Source of the DNA: an uncultured Veillonella sp.
Lineage (GTDB): Bacteria > Bacillota > Negativicutes > Veillonellales > Veillonellaceae
Assembly: GCF_905209685.1 (NCBI RefSeq)
Contig: NZ_CAJLUB010000017.1
Coordinates: forward strand, 1-23,018
DNA: 23,018 bases
Direction: 5' to 3'
The notes beneath the pieces are model-generated. The model ran no database searches and was not told where the DNA came from. It was given only the letters and a program-made list of their open reading frames with translations. The stretch's first letter is position 1. Every line of letters begins with the position of its first letter. Position numbers and translations under genes: made by a program. Shown one piece after another: positions 7,482-14,694 of the stretch.

Positions 7482-8480
7482 CTATTTATTTACGATTTTA
7501 TTAATATTTTTTAGTTCAATACGCAAGGTTCCATCATCATTAGTTTTGATTTCAATGAACTCGCGATTTTTCATATACTCTACAGGAAAAGAAATTTCAA
7601 TGCCCGTATCCGTTTTAATCTTATGATGTTCGCCAACCTTCGTAGCAAACTCTCGATTAACAGGTAGAGGCCTCATCATATCCGCATCAGCTAATTCTTT
7701 CTTAGCCGCCTCTTGTTGAACAGGGTTTGATTTAAATACCTCTTCCACAATGCGAACAGGATCTACTGTATCAGATACTTCTGCATTTTTCGCAATCATA
7801 GACTTTGCAGTTGTCAATTCAACGACACCATCCGACTCGTGCGCTTGAGCTACCTTATCTACGATAGCTTTCACCTTTTTCACCGTATCTCTAGATGATT
7901 GGTTAGTGCCTAATTGCAAAACCTTATCTGCTAAGATATAGGATACTTCACCATCAAATTCACCTTTCGGTTCAAAAATTCGAACACTAAAATCATGCAA
8001 ATTAATGGATGCAAAGGCGCGTAACTTTTGTGAAGGCATAGGCAACACAGCCTTATGAGAAACAAGTTCTGTAGCTAAACTGCCATCATCTTCACTAAAT
8101 AGTTGATGAGTAAAAGCATCATGAGCTTGGCACAGAAGAATGCAGATATAAGATGCATCCGTAACAGCTTCACAAATAATCGTATCGATAACAACGGAAT
8201 CCGTCGCTTGTTTCATATAGGTAAACAAGCTTTCACCTAAATTCTTAGATAAATCTATAAACTTAAGGTCTCCATTTTTATAATCGACTAATTGTTTACC
8301 AAATGGACTTGCATCATGCAAGGTACCTGTTCTAGCACCGGGGTCTTTGAACGCCTTAACTACATGATTCGCAATATAATCATGAATAGCTTGATCGCCA
8401 ACCTTTAATTCATGTTCAGAGTATACAGCTAAAGAAGACGTAAAATCGAAAATCTCTAGCGCCGCCTTATTAATCTGCAT
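7482..8480 (-). CDS. Nucleoid-associated protein, NdpA/YejK family
   Basis: This 332-residue soluble protein matches the 37-kDa nucleoid-associated family (NdpA, YejK), whose E. coli member binds the nucleoid. The start MQINKAALEIFDF followed by a DYIANHVVKAFKDPGARTGTL-type segment is the pattern of Firmicute members. The C-terminal part contains a KTDTGIEISFPVEYMKN stretch, also conserved. It has no signal peptide or membrane segment. A good AAGGAGG precedes the ATG. An extended -10 element sits over the last codons of the upstream acyl-CoA ligase, so it probably has its own promoter. The link with the biotin genes before it may be accidental. Confidence 0.8.
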   Translation of the reverse strand: MQINKAALEIFDFTSSLAVYSEHELKVGDQAIHDYIANHVVKAFKDPGARTGTLHDASPFGKQLVDYKNGDLKFIDLSKNLGESLFTYMKQATDSVVIDTIICEAVTDASYICILLCQAHDAFTHQLFSEDDGSLATELVSHKAVLPMPSQKLRAFASINLHDFSVRIFEPKGEFDGEVSYILADKVLQLGTNQSSRDTVKKVKAIVDKVAQAHESDGVVELTTAKSMIAKNAEVSDTVDPVRIVEEVFKSNPVQQEAAKKELADADMMRPLPVNREFATKVGEHHKIKTDTGIEISFPVEYMKNREFIEIKTNDDGTLRIELKNINKIVNK

Positions 8481-8507
8481 GATGCCTCCTTATAACAGTA
8501 AAAACGA

Positions 8508-9803
8508 TTACCCTTTATTATACCACTCTTTTAGCTTTCTTTTATCAACTTTTGAGCATTCTGTAAGAGGTAACATAGGAATAGAGTAGATAGATTTTGG
8601 CCATTCTATGGAAGGTCTATGATGCCGAATTGTTTCCATAACATCGGCTACTAGAACATTATCCTCCAACACCATATACGCTACAAAATCTTCCCCTTTT
8701 ACATCATCTATGATATCGATAATAGCTACTTCTGAGACACCATCTATAGATTGCAAATAAGTTTCCATGGAGGGAATAGATATTTTATAGCCCCCCTTGT
8801 TTACCACATCGCCTTGGCGCCCAGTAAACATAAGATACCCCTCTCCATCTATATAACCACAATCATTAACGGTATATGTATCGGATATACCTTCAATATG
8901 ATATTTTGTAGTCACATAAATAATGCCTTTATCCTCTTCAATTTGAACAGACGGAAATGGTCTTCCTACCGTACCTTCTCGGTCTAGCCACTCTTTACCT
9001 GTGCAATAGGTTATATAGTTAAGCTCTGTGGCTCCATAATACAGAATAAACTCCATATTAGGACATAGCTGTTGCAACTGCTCCATCAAATGACGATCAA
9101 GCACTTGTGAGCCAGCAATAATATAGTTAATCTCAGATAATTTACATTTACAATGCCTTACGAGCAATCTAAGTTTTGTAGGAAGAGCATAAACATGGTC
9201 TACTTCATATCGTTCAAGCAGCTCAATCCAATGAGTAGGACGCATAGAACTGGTCGTAACAATGGTTCCTCCTGCCCATAAAACAGCGATAACCATATTA
9301 CTAACGCCAGTAAAACTAAAACTTCCTTGCAAAAAAATTTTTGTATCTTCGTTGATATGAAAGATATTATTTTGAATATCAAAAAACTCTCGCCAAGATT
9401 CTTCCTTTCGCCACAAGGGCTTAGGACGTCCTGTAGTGCCTGATGTAAGCACACCAAAATCAGCTAATGGTGGGACCCCTTCAGATGCTATAACGAGTCC
9501 TAATTTCTCTACATAATCTATATCCATCTCATTATGGCATACCATAGGAATGTAACATCTATACAATGTACCTAACCATTGTACAAGTTGTTCTAAAAAG
9601 GATTGACTCTGAATTAAAAGAACTTTATTTTTTGCTGATTCTTTAGCTTCAGTGAGATTTACTATATGACTAGTATCATCAATATCGATTGATAGAATAG
9701 CATCATATAGTTCACTATATGTATACTTTGTATCATCTATAATGAGAGCAATCTTATGAGGCTCTAATTCTTTATATTGTCGTAACCGTTCAATAATTGT
9801 CAT
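8508..9803 (-). CDS. AMP-forming acyl-CoA ligase (YhfT-like)
   Basis: This 431-residue ANL-family ligase activates a carboxylic acid as acyl-AMP and then as a CoA thioester. The P-loop TSGTTGRPK is at residues 120-128. YGATE follows at the A5 motif, then GRQGDVVNKGGYKI, and a C-terminal lysine in SKVDKRKLKEW fits the A10 catalytic Lys. It is shorter than typical fatty-acid CoA ligases (500-560), mainly in the N-terminal lobe. The stop of the thiolase and this ATG are 1 nt apart, with only a weak GGA site, so translation is likely coupled. Ligase, thiolase and BioY side by side match the BirA-controlled yhfUTS operon of Bacillus subtilis. A role in handling a pimelate-type biotin precursor is inferred, not proven; ordinary fatty-acid activation is the alternative. 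Confidence 0.87.
   Translation of the reverse strand: MTIIERLRQYKELEPHKIALIIDDTKYTYSELYDAILSIDIDDTSHIVNLTEAKESAKNKVLLIQSQSFLEQLVQWLGTLYRCYIPMVCHNEMDIDYVEKLGLVIASEGVPPLADFGVLTSGTTGRPKPLWRKEESWREFFDIQNNIFHINEDTKIFLQGSFSFTGVSNMVIAVLWAGGTIVTTSSMRPTHWIELLERYEVDHVYALPTKLRLLVRHCKCKLSEINYIIAGSQVLDRHLMEQLQQLCPNMEFILYYGATELNYITYCTGKEWLDREGTVGRPFPSVQIEEDKGIIYVTTKYHIEGISDTYTVNDCGYIDGEGYLMFTGRQGDVVNKGGYKISIPSMETYLQSIDGVSEVAIIDIIDDVKGEDFVAYMVLEDNVLVADVMETIRHHRPSIEWPKSIYSIPMLPLTECSKVDKRKLKEWYNKG
8517..8525 (-). promoter_or_regulatory. Extended -10 promoter element for the ndpA-type gene
   Basis: The minus strand reads TGGTATAAT within the last codons of the acyl-CoA ligase, 37 nt before the ndpA-type start. 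It lies inside the 20-mer also found at 69-88. No clear -35 is seen. Confidence 0.42.
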
Positions 9804-9804
9804 T

Positions 9805-10911
9805 TTACATACGTTCCATAATCAAAGCAGTTCCTGTACCGCCTGCACCGGCAATAGCACACAAACCATAGCGACCATTACAAGATTCTAAAGCAGCCAT
9901 ACAATGAAGAGCTAATATAGCACCAGAACAGCCATAAGGATGTCCATACGCTAAGGCACCACCCAATTTATTATATTTTTCTAAATGCTTGGGATAGGCC
10001 TTATTGAAGAGCACATCAATGATAGCAAAGGCTTCGTTCCACTCTACTACATCAATATCATCCATCGTTAGACCAGTGCGTTTTAAAATCGCTTCTGTGC
10101 TTTCTAAAGCTCCTTCTGGGCTAAACTGAGGATTTCCCGCCCAAGGCATAATACTATGAATTCTAAAGGGCCCTTTTTCATTAGATACGTATACAAAAGC
10201 CGCGCCATCATGAGTTAAACAAGCATTACCTGCATTTGTAATAGAGTTCTTACCTAATAAGGGCTTCATCCTGGACAAGAGTTTTTCGTTCATTTTAGGT
10301 CTAATGCATTCATCAACACAGGCTTTGCCATCGATGGTAATAGGCATAATGTAAGATTTCAAATGCGGATTATTTAAAGCTTCAGAAGCGCGTTTGTGAC
10401 TACCAATAATATAGGGATATAAATCTTCCTTGAGTACATTATGTTTTTGAATCGTCCTCTCTGCCCCTTCTAACATAGCTAGAGGAGAACAATCGTTAGG
10501 GCTAAACTGAGCAACCTTATATAGGCCTTCACGATTATCACCAGCTGCATACATCCTATCGGGCTGTAATGAAGAACTTTCAATACCACCAGCAATAGCC
10601 GAATCCATAACACCTGATGCAATATGTGTATAGGCCATCTCAATACTCATCAAGGCTGATGCACATTGCATATCTACGGTAATCCCAGGAACAGAATTCG
10701 GTAAATTAGTCATGAGCCCCATAAGGCGACCAATATTCCCACCTGTACCAACTGCATTACCACAAAAGATCCCATCCACTTGTGAAATATCATAACGATT
10801 GATTAATTCATTAATGAGTTGAGCTCCTAACATTTCAGGTCTCATATTTCTATATTGTCCATGTAATACGCCTATAGGGATTCTAAGCCCACCATGAATA
10901 TATACTGACAT
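9805..10911 (-). CDS. Thiolase (acetyl-CoA acetyltransferase family, YhfS-like)
   Basis: This 368-residue enzyme belongs to the thiolase family, which condenses or cleaves acyl-CoA and 3-ketoacyl-CoA. The nucleophilic Cys83 is in the motif VDMQCASALMS. NEAFA and the histidine motif GHPYGCSGA are present, and the C-terminal active-site Cys is in LCAIAGAGGTG. I start it at the ATG at 10911, preceded by AGGAG. A longer frame reading back to 10968 would be encoded by the hairpin at 10935-10966 and is rejected. It follows bioY and leads into the acyl-CoA ligase, the same trio as B. subtilis yhfUTS. Whether it works in chain building for a biotin precursor or in fatty-acid turnover cannot be decided here. 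Confidence 0.9.
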   Translation of the reverse strand: MSVYIHGGLRIPIGVLHGQYRNMRPEMLGAQLINELINRYDISQVDGIFCGNAVGTGGNIGRLMGLMTNLPNSVPGITVDMQCASALMSIEMAYTHIASGVMDSAIAGGIESSSLQPDRMYAAGDNREGLYKVAQFSPNDCSPLAMLEGAERTIQKHNVLKEDLYPYIIGSHKRASEALNNPHLKSYIMPITIDGKACVDECIRPKMNEKLLSRMKPLLGKNSITNAGNACLTHDGAAFVYVSNEKGPFRIHSIMPWAGNPQFSPEGALESTEAILKRTGLTMDDIDVVEWNEAFAIIDVLFNKAYPKHLEKYNKLGGALAYGHPYGCSGAILALHCMAALESCNGRYGLCAIAGAGGTGTALIMERM

Positions 10912-10934
10912 ATTAGCTCCTATAAGAAAATGCA

Positions 10935-10966
10935 GAAAAGAGGCATCCCAAGGAATGCCTCTTTTC
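10935..10966 (-). terminator. Hairpin between bioY and the thiolase (terminator or attenuator)
   Basis: A perfect 12-bp stem pairs GAAAAGAGGCAT with ATGCCTCTTTTC around an 8-nt loop. On the minus strand the T-rich arm comes last and is followed by TGCATTTTC. It starts 11 nt after the bioY stop. It probably ends most transcripts after bioY, while allowing some to continue into the thiolase. Confidence 0.72.
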
Positions 10967-10977
10967 ATTATTACATT

Positions 10978-11490
10978 CTAAATTTTAATTTTAGTTGCTA
11001 ACCAAGAAGCAACGAGACATTTTACAATATCCCCAGGAATGAATGGGAACATTACTACAGGCAATGCCGCCCAAAGTTCAGTTTTTGTTACAATCATAAA
11101 GCCTGCAACGCCAAATAGATATACTACAGGAATAGTAATTACAAGAGAACGCCATGCATAAGAGAAAAAGCTCTTCTTAGAACCTTTGAATACGCTTAAT
11201 AATGTATAAGCTATTGGCCAAGAGAAGATAAAGCCCCCTGTTGGTCCTAATAATTTGCCAAGACCTGCTGTGCCACCAACGAATACTGGTAAACCTACAG
11301 CACCAAGTAAAACGTAAATGATAAATACAATAAATGCATCCTTTGGTTGCAATAATAGACCTGTTAATGTAGCCACCAAAGTCAATGCAGTTACCATAGC
11401 CGGACTAAATGGCAATGGGAACGAAATATATGCTGAAATACATAATAAGGCTGTTAATAAAGCCATTTTTGTTAAACGTCTTGCTTCCAT
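10978..11490 (-). CDS. bioY: Biotin transporter BioY
   Basis: BioY is the substrate-binding membrane subunit (S component) of biotin uptake, working alone or with an ECF module. The 170-residue protein has about six hydrophobic helices. The family pattern is clear: SFPLPFSPAMVTALTLVATLTGLL, then YVLLGAVGLPVFVGGTAGLGKL and LGPTGGFIFSWPIAY, ending with FIPGDIVKCLVASWLA. No energy-coupling genes are beside it. It starts 8 nt after the hotdog gene stop; AGAGGT overlaps that stop. Control by BirA through the operator at 12120-12154 is inferred from the site and from what is known of bioY genes in Firmicutes. Confidence 0.95.
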   Translation of the reverse strand: MEARRLTKMALLTALLCISAYISFPLPFSPAMVTALTLVATLTGLLLQPKDAFIVFIIYVLLGAVGLPVFVGGTAGLGKLLGPTGGFIFSWPIAYTLLSVFKGSKKSFFSYAWRSLVITIPVVYLFGVAGFMIVTKTELWAALPVVMFPFIPGDIVKCLVASWLATKIKI

Positions 11491-11498
11491 AATTACCT

Positions 11499-12065
11499 CT
11501 AACTAATACATCTTTGTTTTAAAGATGTTAAATCTTCATTTTCACCAAAAAACGTAGCAGAAAATGCCAATGTGTCACCTACATAACCTTCTACATGAGC
11601 ATCTTCAGAGTTTTCCACCAAAGTTACCTGATCATCTGCAATAACGGGTGCATGAAAATAAATAGCCATCTGCTGTGCAGATTTACTAATATTCCAATAA
11701 TTCCATAAATTTTCTAAAATCATACAACCAGGCACTACATAGGGCGATTCACGATGAATTTCATTGGTATCGTTAATATCATTTACAAATCGTATGATAT
11801 CCTCCTTAGAGAAAGATATCGTCCGATCATTCTCTTCTTCATGAATTATTGAACGAATACGAAATTTTCTCGGTACCGGTCGTAAATCAACTATTAAAAA
11901 ACCTGATTTGTCTAGAATACCAATTGTAGTAGTTTTAGCAACTTGATATAAAATACCACAGATAGATTGATCACTACCCGAAGCATCATAATGCATATGC
12001 TTAATAACACAATGCCCTGGTAATCCAAAATCATTATTACACAATGTTGTAAAGAGCGATCTCAT
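11499..12065 (-). CDS. MaoC/hotdog-like protein, probable enoyl hydratase or dehydratase
   Basis: This 188-residue soluble protein is not one I recognise by name. Residues 85-120 resemble the MaoC hydratase core: FSKEDIIRFVNDINDTNEIH followed by VVPGCMI. The D-x-N-x-[LIV]-H hydratase motif appears as Asp99-Thr-Asn101-Glu-Ile-His104. The second half (AIYFHAPVIADDQVTLVE, then VEGYVGDTLAFSATFF) fits the strands of a hotdog fold. The N-terminal 70 residues may be a degenerate first hotdog. It is the first gene after a consensus promoter with a BirA-like operator, directly ahead of bioY, a thiolase and an acyl-CoA ligase. A dehydratase step in acyl-chain building is therefore a reasonable inference. 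Its AAAGGA binding site is about 10 nt from the ATG, rather far. Confidence 0.6.
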   Translation of the reverse strand: MRSLFTTLCNNDFGLPGHCVIKHMHYDASGSDQSICGILYQVAKTTTIGILDKSGFLIVDLRPVPRKFRIRSIIHEEENDRTISFSKEDIIRFVNDINDTNEIHRESPYVVPGCMILENLWNYWNISKSAQQMAIYFHAPVIADDQVTLVENSEDAHVEGYVGDTLAFSATFFGENEDLTSLKQRCIS

Positions 12066-12098
12066 ATAATCACAGTCCTTTATTTATTCAATAAATTG

Positions 12099-12127
12099 AT
12101 TATAATCAACATTATTTTATTAGTCAA
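12099..12127 (-). promoter_or_regulatory. Consensus sigma-A type promoter of the hotdog-bioY operon
   Basis: On the minus strand -35 TTGACT (12127-12122) and -10 TATAAT (12104-12099) are separated by exactly 17 nt. This is the best promoter match in the window. The -10 lies inside a 14-nt palindrome, TTGATTATAATCAA. Confidence 0.8.
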
Positions 12128-12154
12128 CAAAATCACATCCGATTTGTTGACAAT
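12120..12154 (-). promoter_or_regulatory. BirA-like operator overlapping the -35 of the bioY operon
   Basis: On the minus strand TTGTCAAC (12153-12146) and GTTGACTA (12128-12121) form an inverted pair with a 17-nt spacer. Known BirA operators have outward halves of the type TTGTxAAC and GTTxACAA at about this distance. The right half contains the -35 hexamer, so binding would block RNA polymerase. The presence of bioY downstream supports the assignment. Confidence 0.65.
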
Positions 12155-12175
12155 AATGCAAAAATATCGCTACCA

Positions 12176-12215
12176 ATTAAAAGAACCTATGGTAACATCC
12201 ACAGGCTCTTTTAAT
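12176..12215 (-). terminator. Terminator after galU
   Basis: The arms ATTAAAAGAACCTATGG and CCACAGGCTCTTTTAAT pair over 17 positions around a 6-nt loop. The two imperfect positions become G-U pairs in the minus-strand RNA. It begins about 11 nt after the galU stop. A clear T run after the stem is lacking, but the second arm carries TTTT. Confidence 0.72.
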
Positions 12216-12226
12216 ATATAGATTTA

Positions 12227-13090
12227 CTATTTAAGATCTAGTTCTTTCAAATAAGCTTTGAAATTTTCACCTAACTCTTCATTACGAAGGGCATACTCAA
12301 CAGTAGCTTTCAAGTAACCTAGTTTATCACCTGTATCGTAACGAATGCCTTCATAGGCCAATGCATAGGTGTCAGTTTTAGATGCTGCTAACGCATCAGT
12401 CAATTGAACCTCATTACCTACGCCTGGTTTTGTATTTTCCAAAATATTGAAAATATCTGGAGTTAAAATATAACGACCTAATACAGCAAGTGTAGATGGC
12501 GCATCTTCTTTTTTTGGTTTTTCCACCAAGTTATGAACGCGATATAAATTATCCGCTAATGCTTCACCAGATACGATACCATAAGAGCTGACTTTATCTT
12601 CCGGTACAAATTGAGCCCCTAGAATAATACCAGGATGTTCGTCATAACACTCAATTAACTGTTTTAAGCATGGATTTTCAGGATTATATACAATATCATC
12701 ACCAAGCAATACAGCAAATGGTTCATCACCAATAAAGGCTTTAGCACATAGTACAGCATCACCAAGACCACGTGGTGCCTTTTGGCGGATAAAGTGAACC
12801 TTAATATCTGCTAAATCCTTAATCATAGCCAACTGTTTATTTTTACCTTGGCTTTGTAACAATAATTCTAATTCAACACTGCTATCGAAATGGTCTTCAA
12901 TAGCACGTTTATTACGACCTGTAATGATTAGGATTTCTTCAATACCAGAATCTAGTGCTTCTTTCACAATATATTGGATAGCTGGTGTATCTACAATAGG
13001 AAGCATTTCCTTTGGTTGTGCTTTAGTAGCTGGTAAGAACCGTGTACCAAAGCCAGCTGCTGGAATAACGGCCTTTCTAATACGTTGCAT
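12227..13090 (-). CDS. galU: UTP-glucose-1-phosphate uridylyltransferase
   Basis: GalU makes UDP-glucose from UTP and glucose-1-phosphate in the cytoplasm. The N-terminus IPAAGFGTRFLPATKAQPKEM is the nucleotide-binding signature, including the G-x-G-T-R core and the following Lys. VLLGDDIVY contains the metal-binding Asp pair and LVEKPKKEDAPS follows in the sugar-binding part. The 287-residue length is typical. It begins 13 nt after the LptD-like gene with GGAG before the ATG, and is closed by the hairpin at 12176-12215, so it is the last gene of an envelope operon. Its product feeds GalE and surface-sugar synthesis. Confidence 0.96.
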   Translation of the reverse strand: MQRIRKAVIPAAGFGTRFLPATKAQPKEMLPIVDTPAIQYIVKEALDSGIEEILIITGRNKRAIEDHFDSSVELELLLQSQGKNKQLAMIKDLADIKVHFIRQKAPRGLGDAVLCAKAFIGDEPFAVLLGDDIVYNPENPCLKQLIECYDEHPGIILGAQFVPEDKVSSYGIVSGEALADNLYRVHNLVEKPKKEDAPSTLAVLGRYILTPDIFNILENTKPGVGNEVQLTDALAASKTDTYALAYEGIRYDTGDKLGYLKATVEYALRNEELGENFKAYLKELDLK

Positions 13091-13103
13091 AGTTATCTCC
13101 TAA

Positions 13104-14657
13104 TTAAAAGTCTTTGCCAACAAATTTGATCTTCCATTGATCATTGTTGCTTCTATGAGCATCTTTATATGTCAAATACATATCAAAGGAATGCAAATCA
13201 CGATGCCATGTATAGTACACAGAATCAATGTCACCACTCATCATATTTGTTTTCACACTGACAGAAACATCATCCAAGCGAGTTAATTTATAAGAACCAC
13301 CATAAATGAGCTCCTTAGGAAGCTCTGTCGTATCGAATCGATATGGAGAGTTGTTATAAGAAATATTACGTTGATTATAACTAACCCATACATTAGCACG
13401 ATTTCCCACTTTAGATTGGAAACGAGCGCCCCAATAAGGCATGCTACGAATCGTACCATCATAACCATAATAATCTCGTTGGTAACCACCTAAGAAACGT
13501 AAATCTGCATTTTTCCAAAGCTTAATTGGATCATGAGATACTTCTGTATAATACTCCTTATGAGAACCTTTTACAGAACCCTCTTTCCAATAACCCGCGT
13601 TTACACCACCACGTACAGTAATTGGAGATTTACCAACATGGTATGTATGTGTATCTAAGCGAACTTCACCAATCTTTTCAACCCATACGGTTTCATCATT
13701 GTACTCATTGGATTCCTTACTGTAACCAATAGAAGCAGTCCCCCAAGGTAAGTAATGTCTATAGCCTACTTTTGGTTTAAATCCAGACTTTGAATACCAA
13801 CGGTAATCAATATAGGCTTCACCATGCTTACCGACTGGATACTCTGTACTACCATGTAAACCAATGCCATCATCACTACTATATGTAGGTTTTGGAACCA
13901 AGGAGAAAATACTAAATTTACCCTCTTTATCATGACGAAGAGATGCTGTATAAGAAGGCAAAGATAAAACCTTGAAGTTTTTAATATAGAAGGATGGTTT
14001 TTTGATAACTACTTTATCACCAGGATATACCTTGATATCTTGACCTTCTACACGATAGTCAGGTGTATGTTTAAAAGCCATCGCATGTTTTGTAGTAACC
14101 ATGCCTTTTTCCATATGACCAGTTTCACCATCAAATGTAGCATTTTGCCCTTTTACATAGTAAGGGTCATTCCAACCAAAAGCTTGATCAGCTGTAAAAT
14201 GGTGATCACTAGTACGATATGTCATATTTTGACCTGTAATATCCTTAGTTTTACCGCCATTTTCTAAAAAGCGATATCCACCAACAGTACGATATTCTGT
14301 AGTTTTCGTATTACCTTCTATACGCGGAGACATCAAAGTTTGATTACCTTGAGTCACTACTACATCACCTTGTGCATATACATCACCAGTGGACCCTATA
14401 TAGGACATTTTGTCTGCATCAATACGAGTCGGCAACTGTTCTGTAGGTTGATCAGACTTTGCCTTTTCACCACGACGTACAACACGGATATTACTATTGT
14501 CAGGTGTAGATGCTTTAGAGATTTCTCCAAGATAGGATTGATCAACGCTATCCAATTGATCTTGATATACCGTGGTTGACTCTGTAGCGGCCCATACTGG
14601 TTGTGCTAAACAGAAAACACATGCCGCTGCCAGCCATTGTACTTTACGTTTCCTCAT
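13104..14657 (-). CDS. LptD/OstA-like outer-membrane LPS assembly protein
   Basis: LptD inserts lipopolysaccharide into the outer leaflet of the outer membrane. This 517-residue protein has a cleavable signal peptide (about 1-23, ending PVWA). An OstA/LptA-like beta-jellyroll follows, about 75-220, with the family phrase RIDADKMSYIGSTGDVYAQG and a repeat of it later (TGQNMTYRTSDHHFTAD). The rest is rich in alternating aromatic strands such as EAYIDYRWYSK and RANVWVSYNQRNISYNN. The last residue is Phe, as in barrel proteins. It is much shorter than E. coli LptD (784), and I see no cysteine after the signal peptide, so it cannot use disulfide-dependent maturation. It could instead be a shorter OstA-type paralogue. 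It sits between a secreted repeat protein and galU. Confidence 0.8.
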   Translation of the reverse strand: MRKRKVQWLAAACVFCLAQPVWAATESTTVYQDQLDSVDQSYLGEISKASTPDNSNIRVVRRGEKAKSDQPTEQLPTRIDADKMSYIGSTGDVYAQGDVVVTQGNQTLMSPRIEGNTKTTEYRTVGGYRFLENGGKTKDITGQNMTYRTSDHHFTADQAFGWNDPYYVKGQNATFDGETGHMEKGMVTTKHAMAFKHTPDYRVEGQDIKVYPGDKVVIKKPSFYIKNFKVLSLPSYTASLRHDKEGKFSIFSLVPKPTYSSDDGIGLHGSTEYPVGKHGEAYIDYRWYSKSGFKPKVGYRHYLPWGTASIGYSKESNEYNDETVWVEKIGEVRLDTHTYHVGKSPITVRGGVNAGYWKEGSVKGSHKEYYTEVSHDPIKLWKNADLRFLGGYQRDYYGYDGTIRSMPYWGARFQSKVGNRANVWVSYNQRNISYNNSPYRFDTTELPKELIYGGSYKLTRLDDVSVSVKTNMMSGDIDSVYYTWHRDLHSFDMYLTYKDAHRSNNDQWKIKFVGKDF

Positions 14658-14694
14658 GGTTACTAGAACTCCTCTTGCTTTAAGAATTTGTTAA

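Noticed and set aside
10912..10968. N-terminal extension of the thiolase by 19 codons
   Set aside because: It would be encoded by the hairpin after bioY and has no ribosome binding site; the ATG at 10911 has AGGAG and gives the normal family N-terminus.
12093..12108. Palindrome TTGATTATAATCAA as a separate operator
   Set aside because: It coincides with the -10 hexamer TATAAT, and an AT-rich palindrome of this kind arises easily there; I keep only the BirA-like site as a supported operator.
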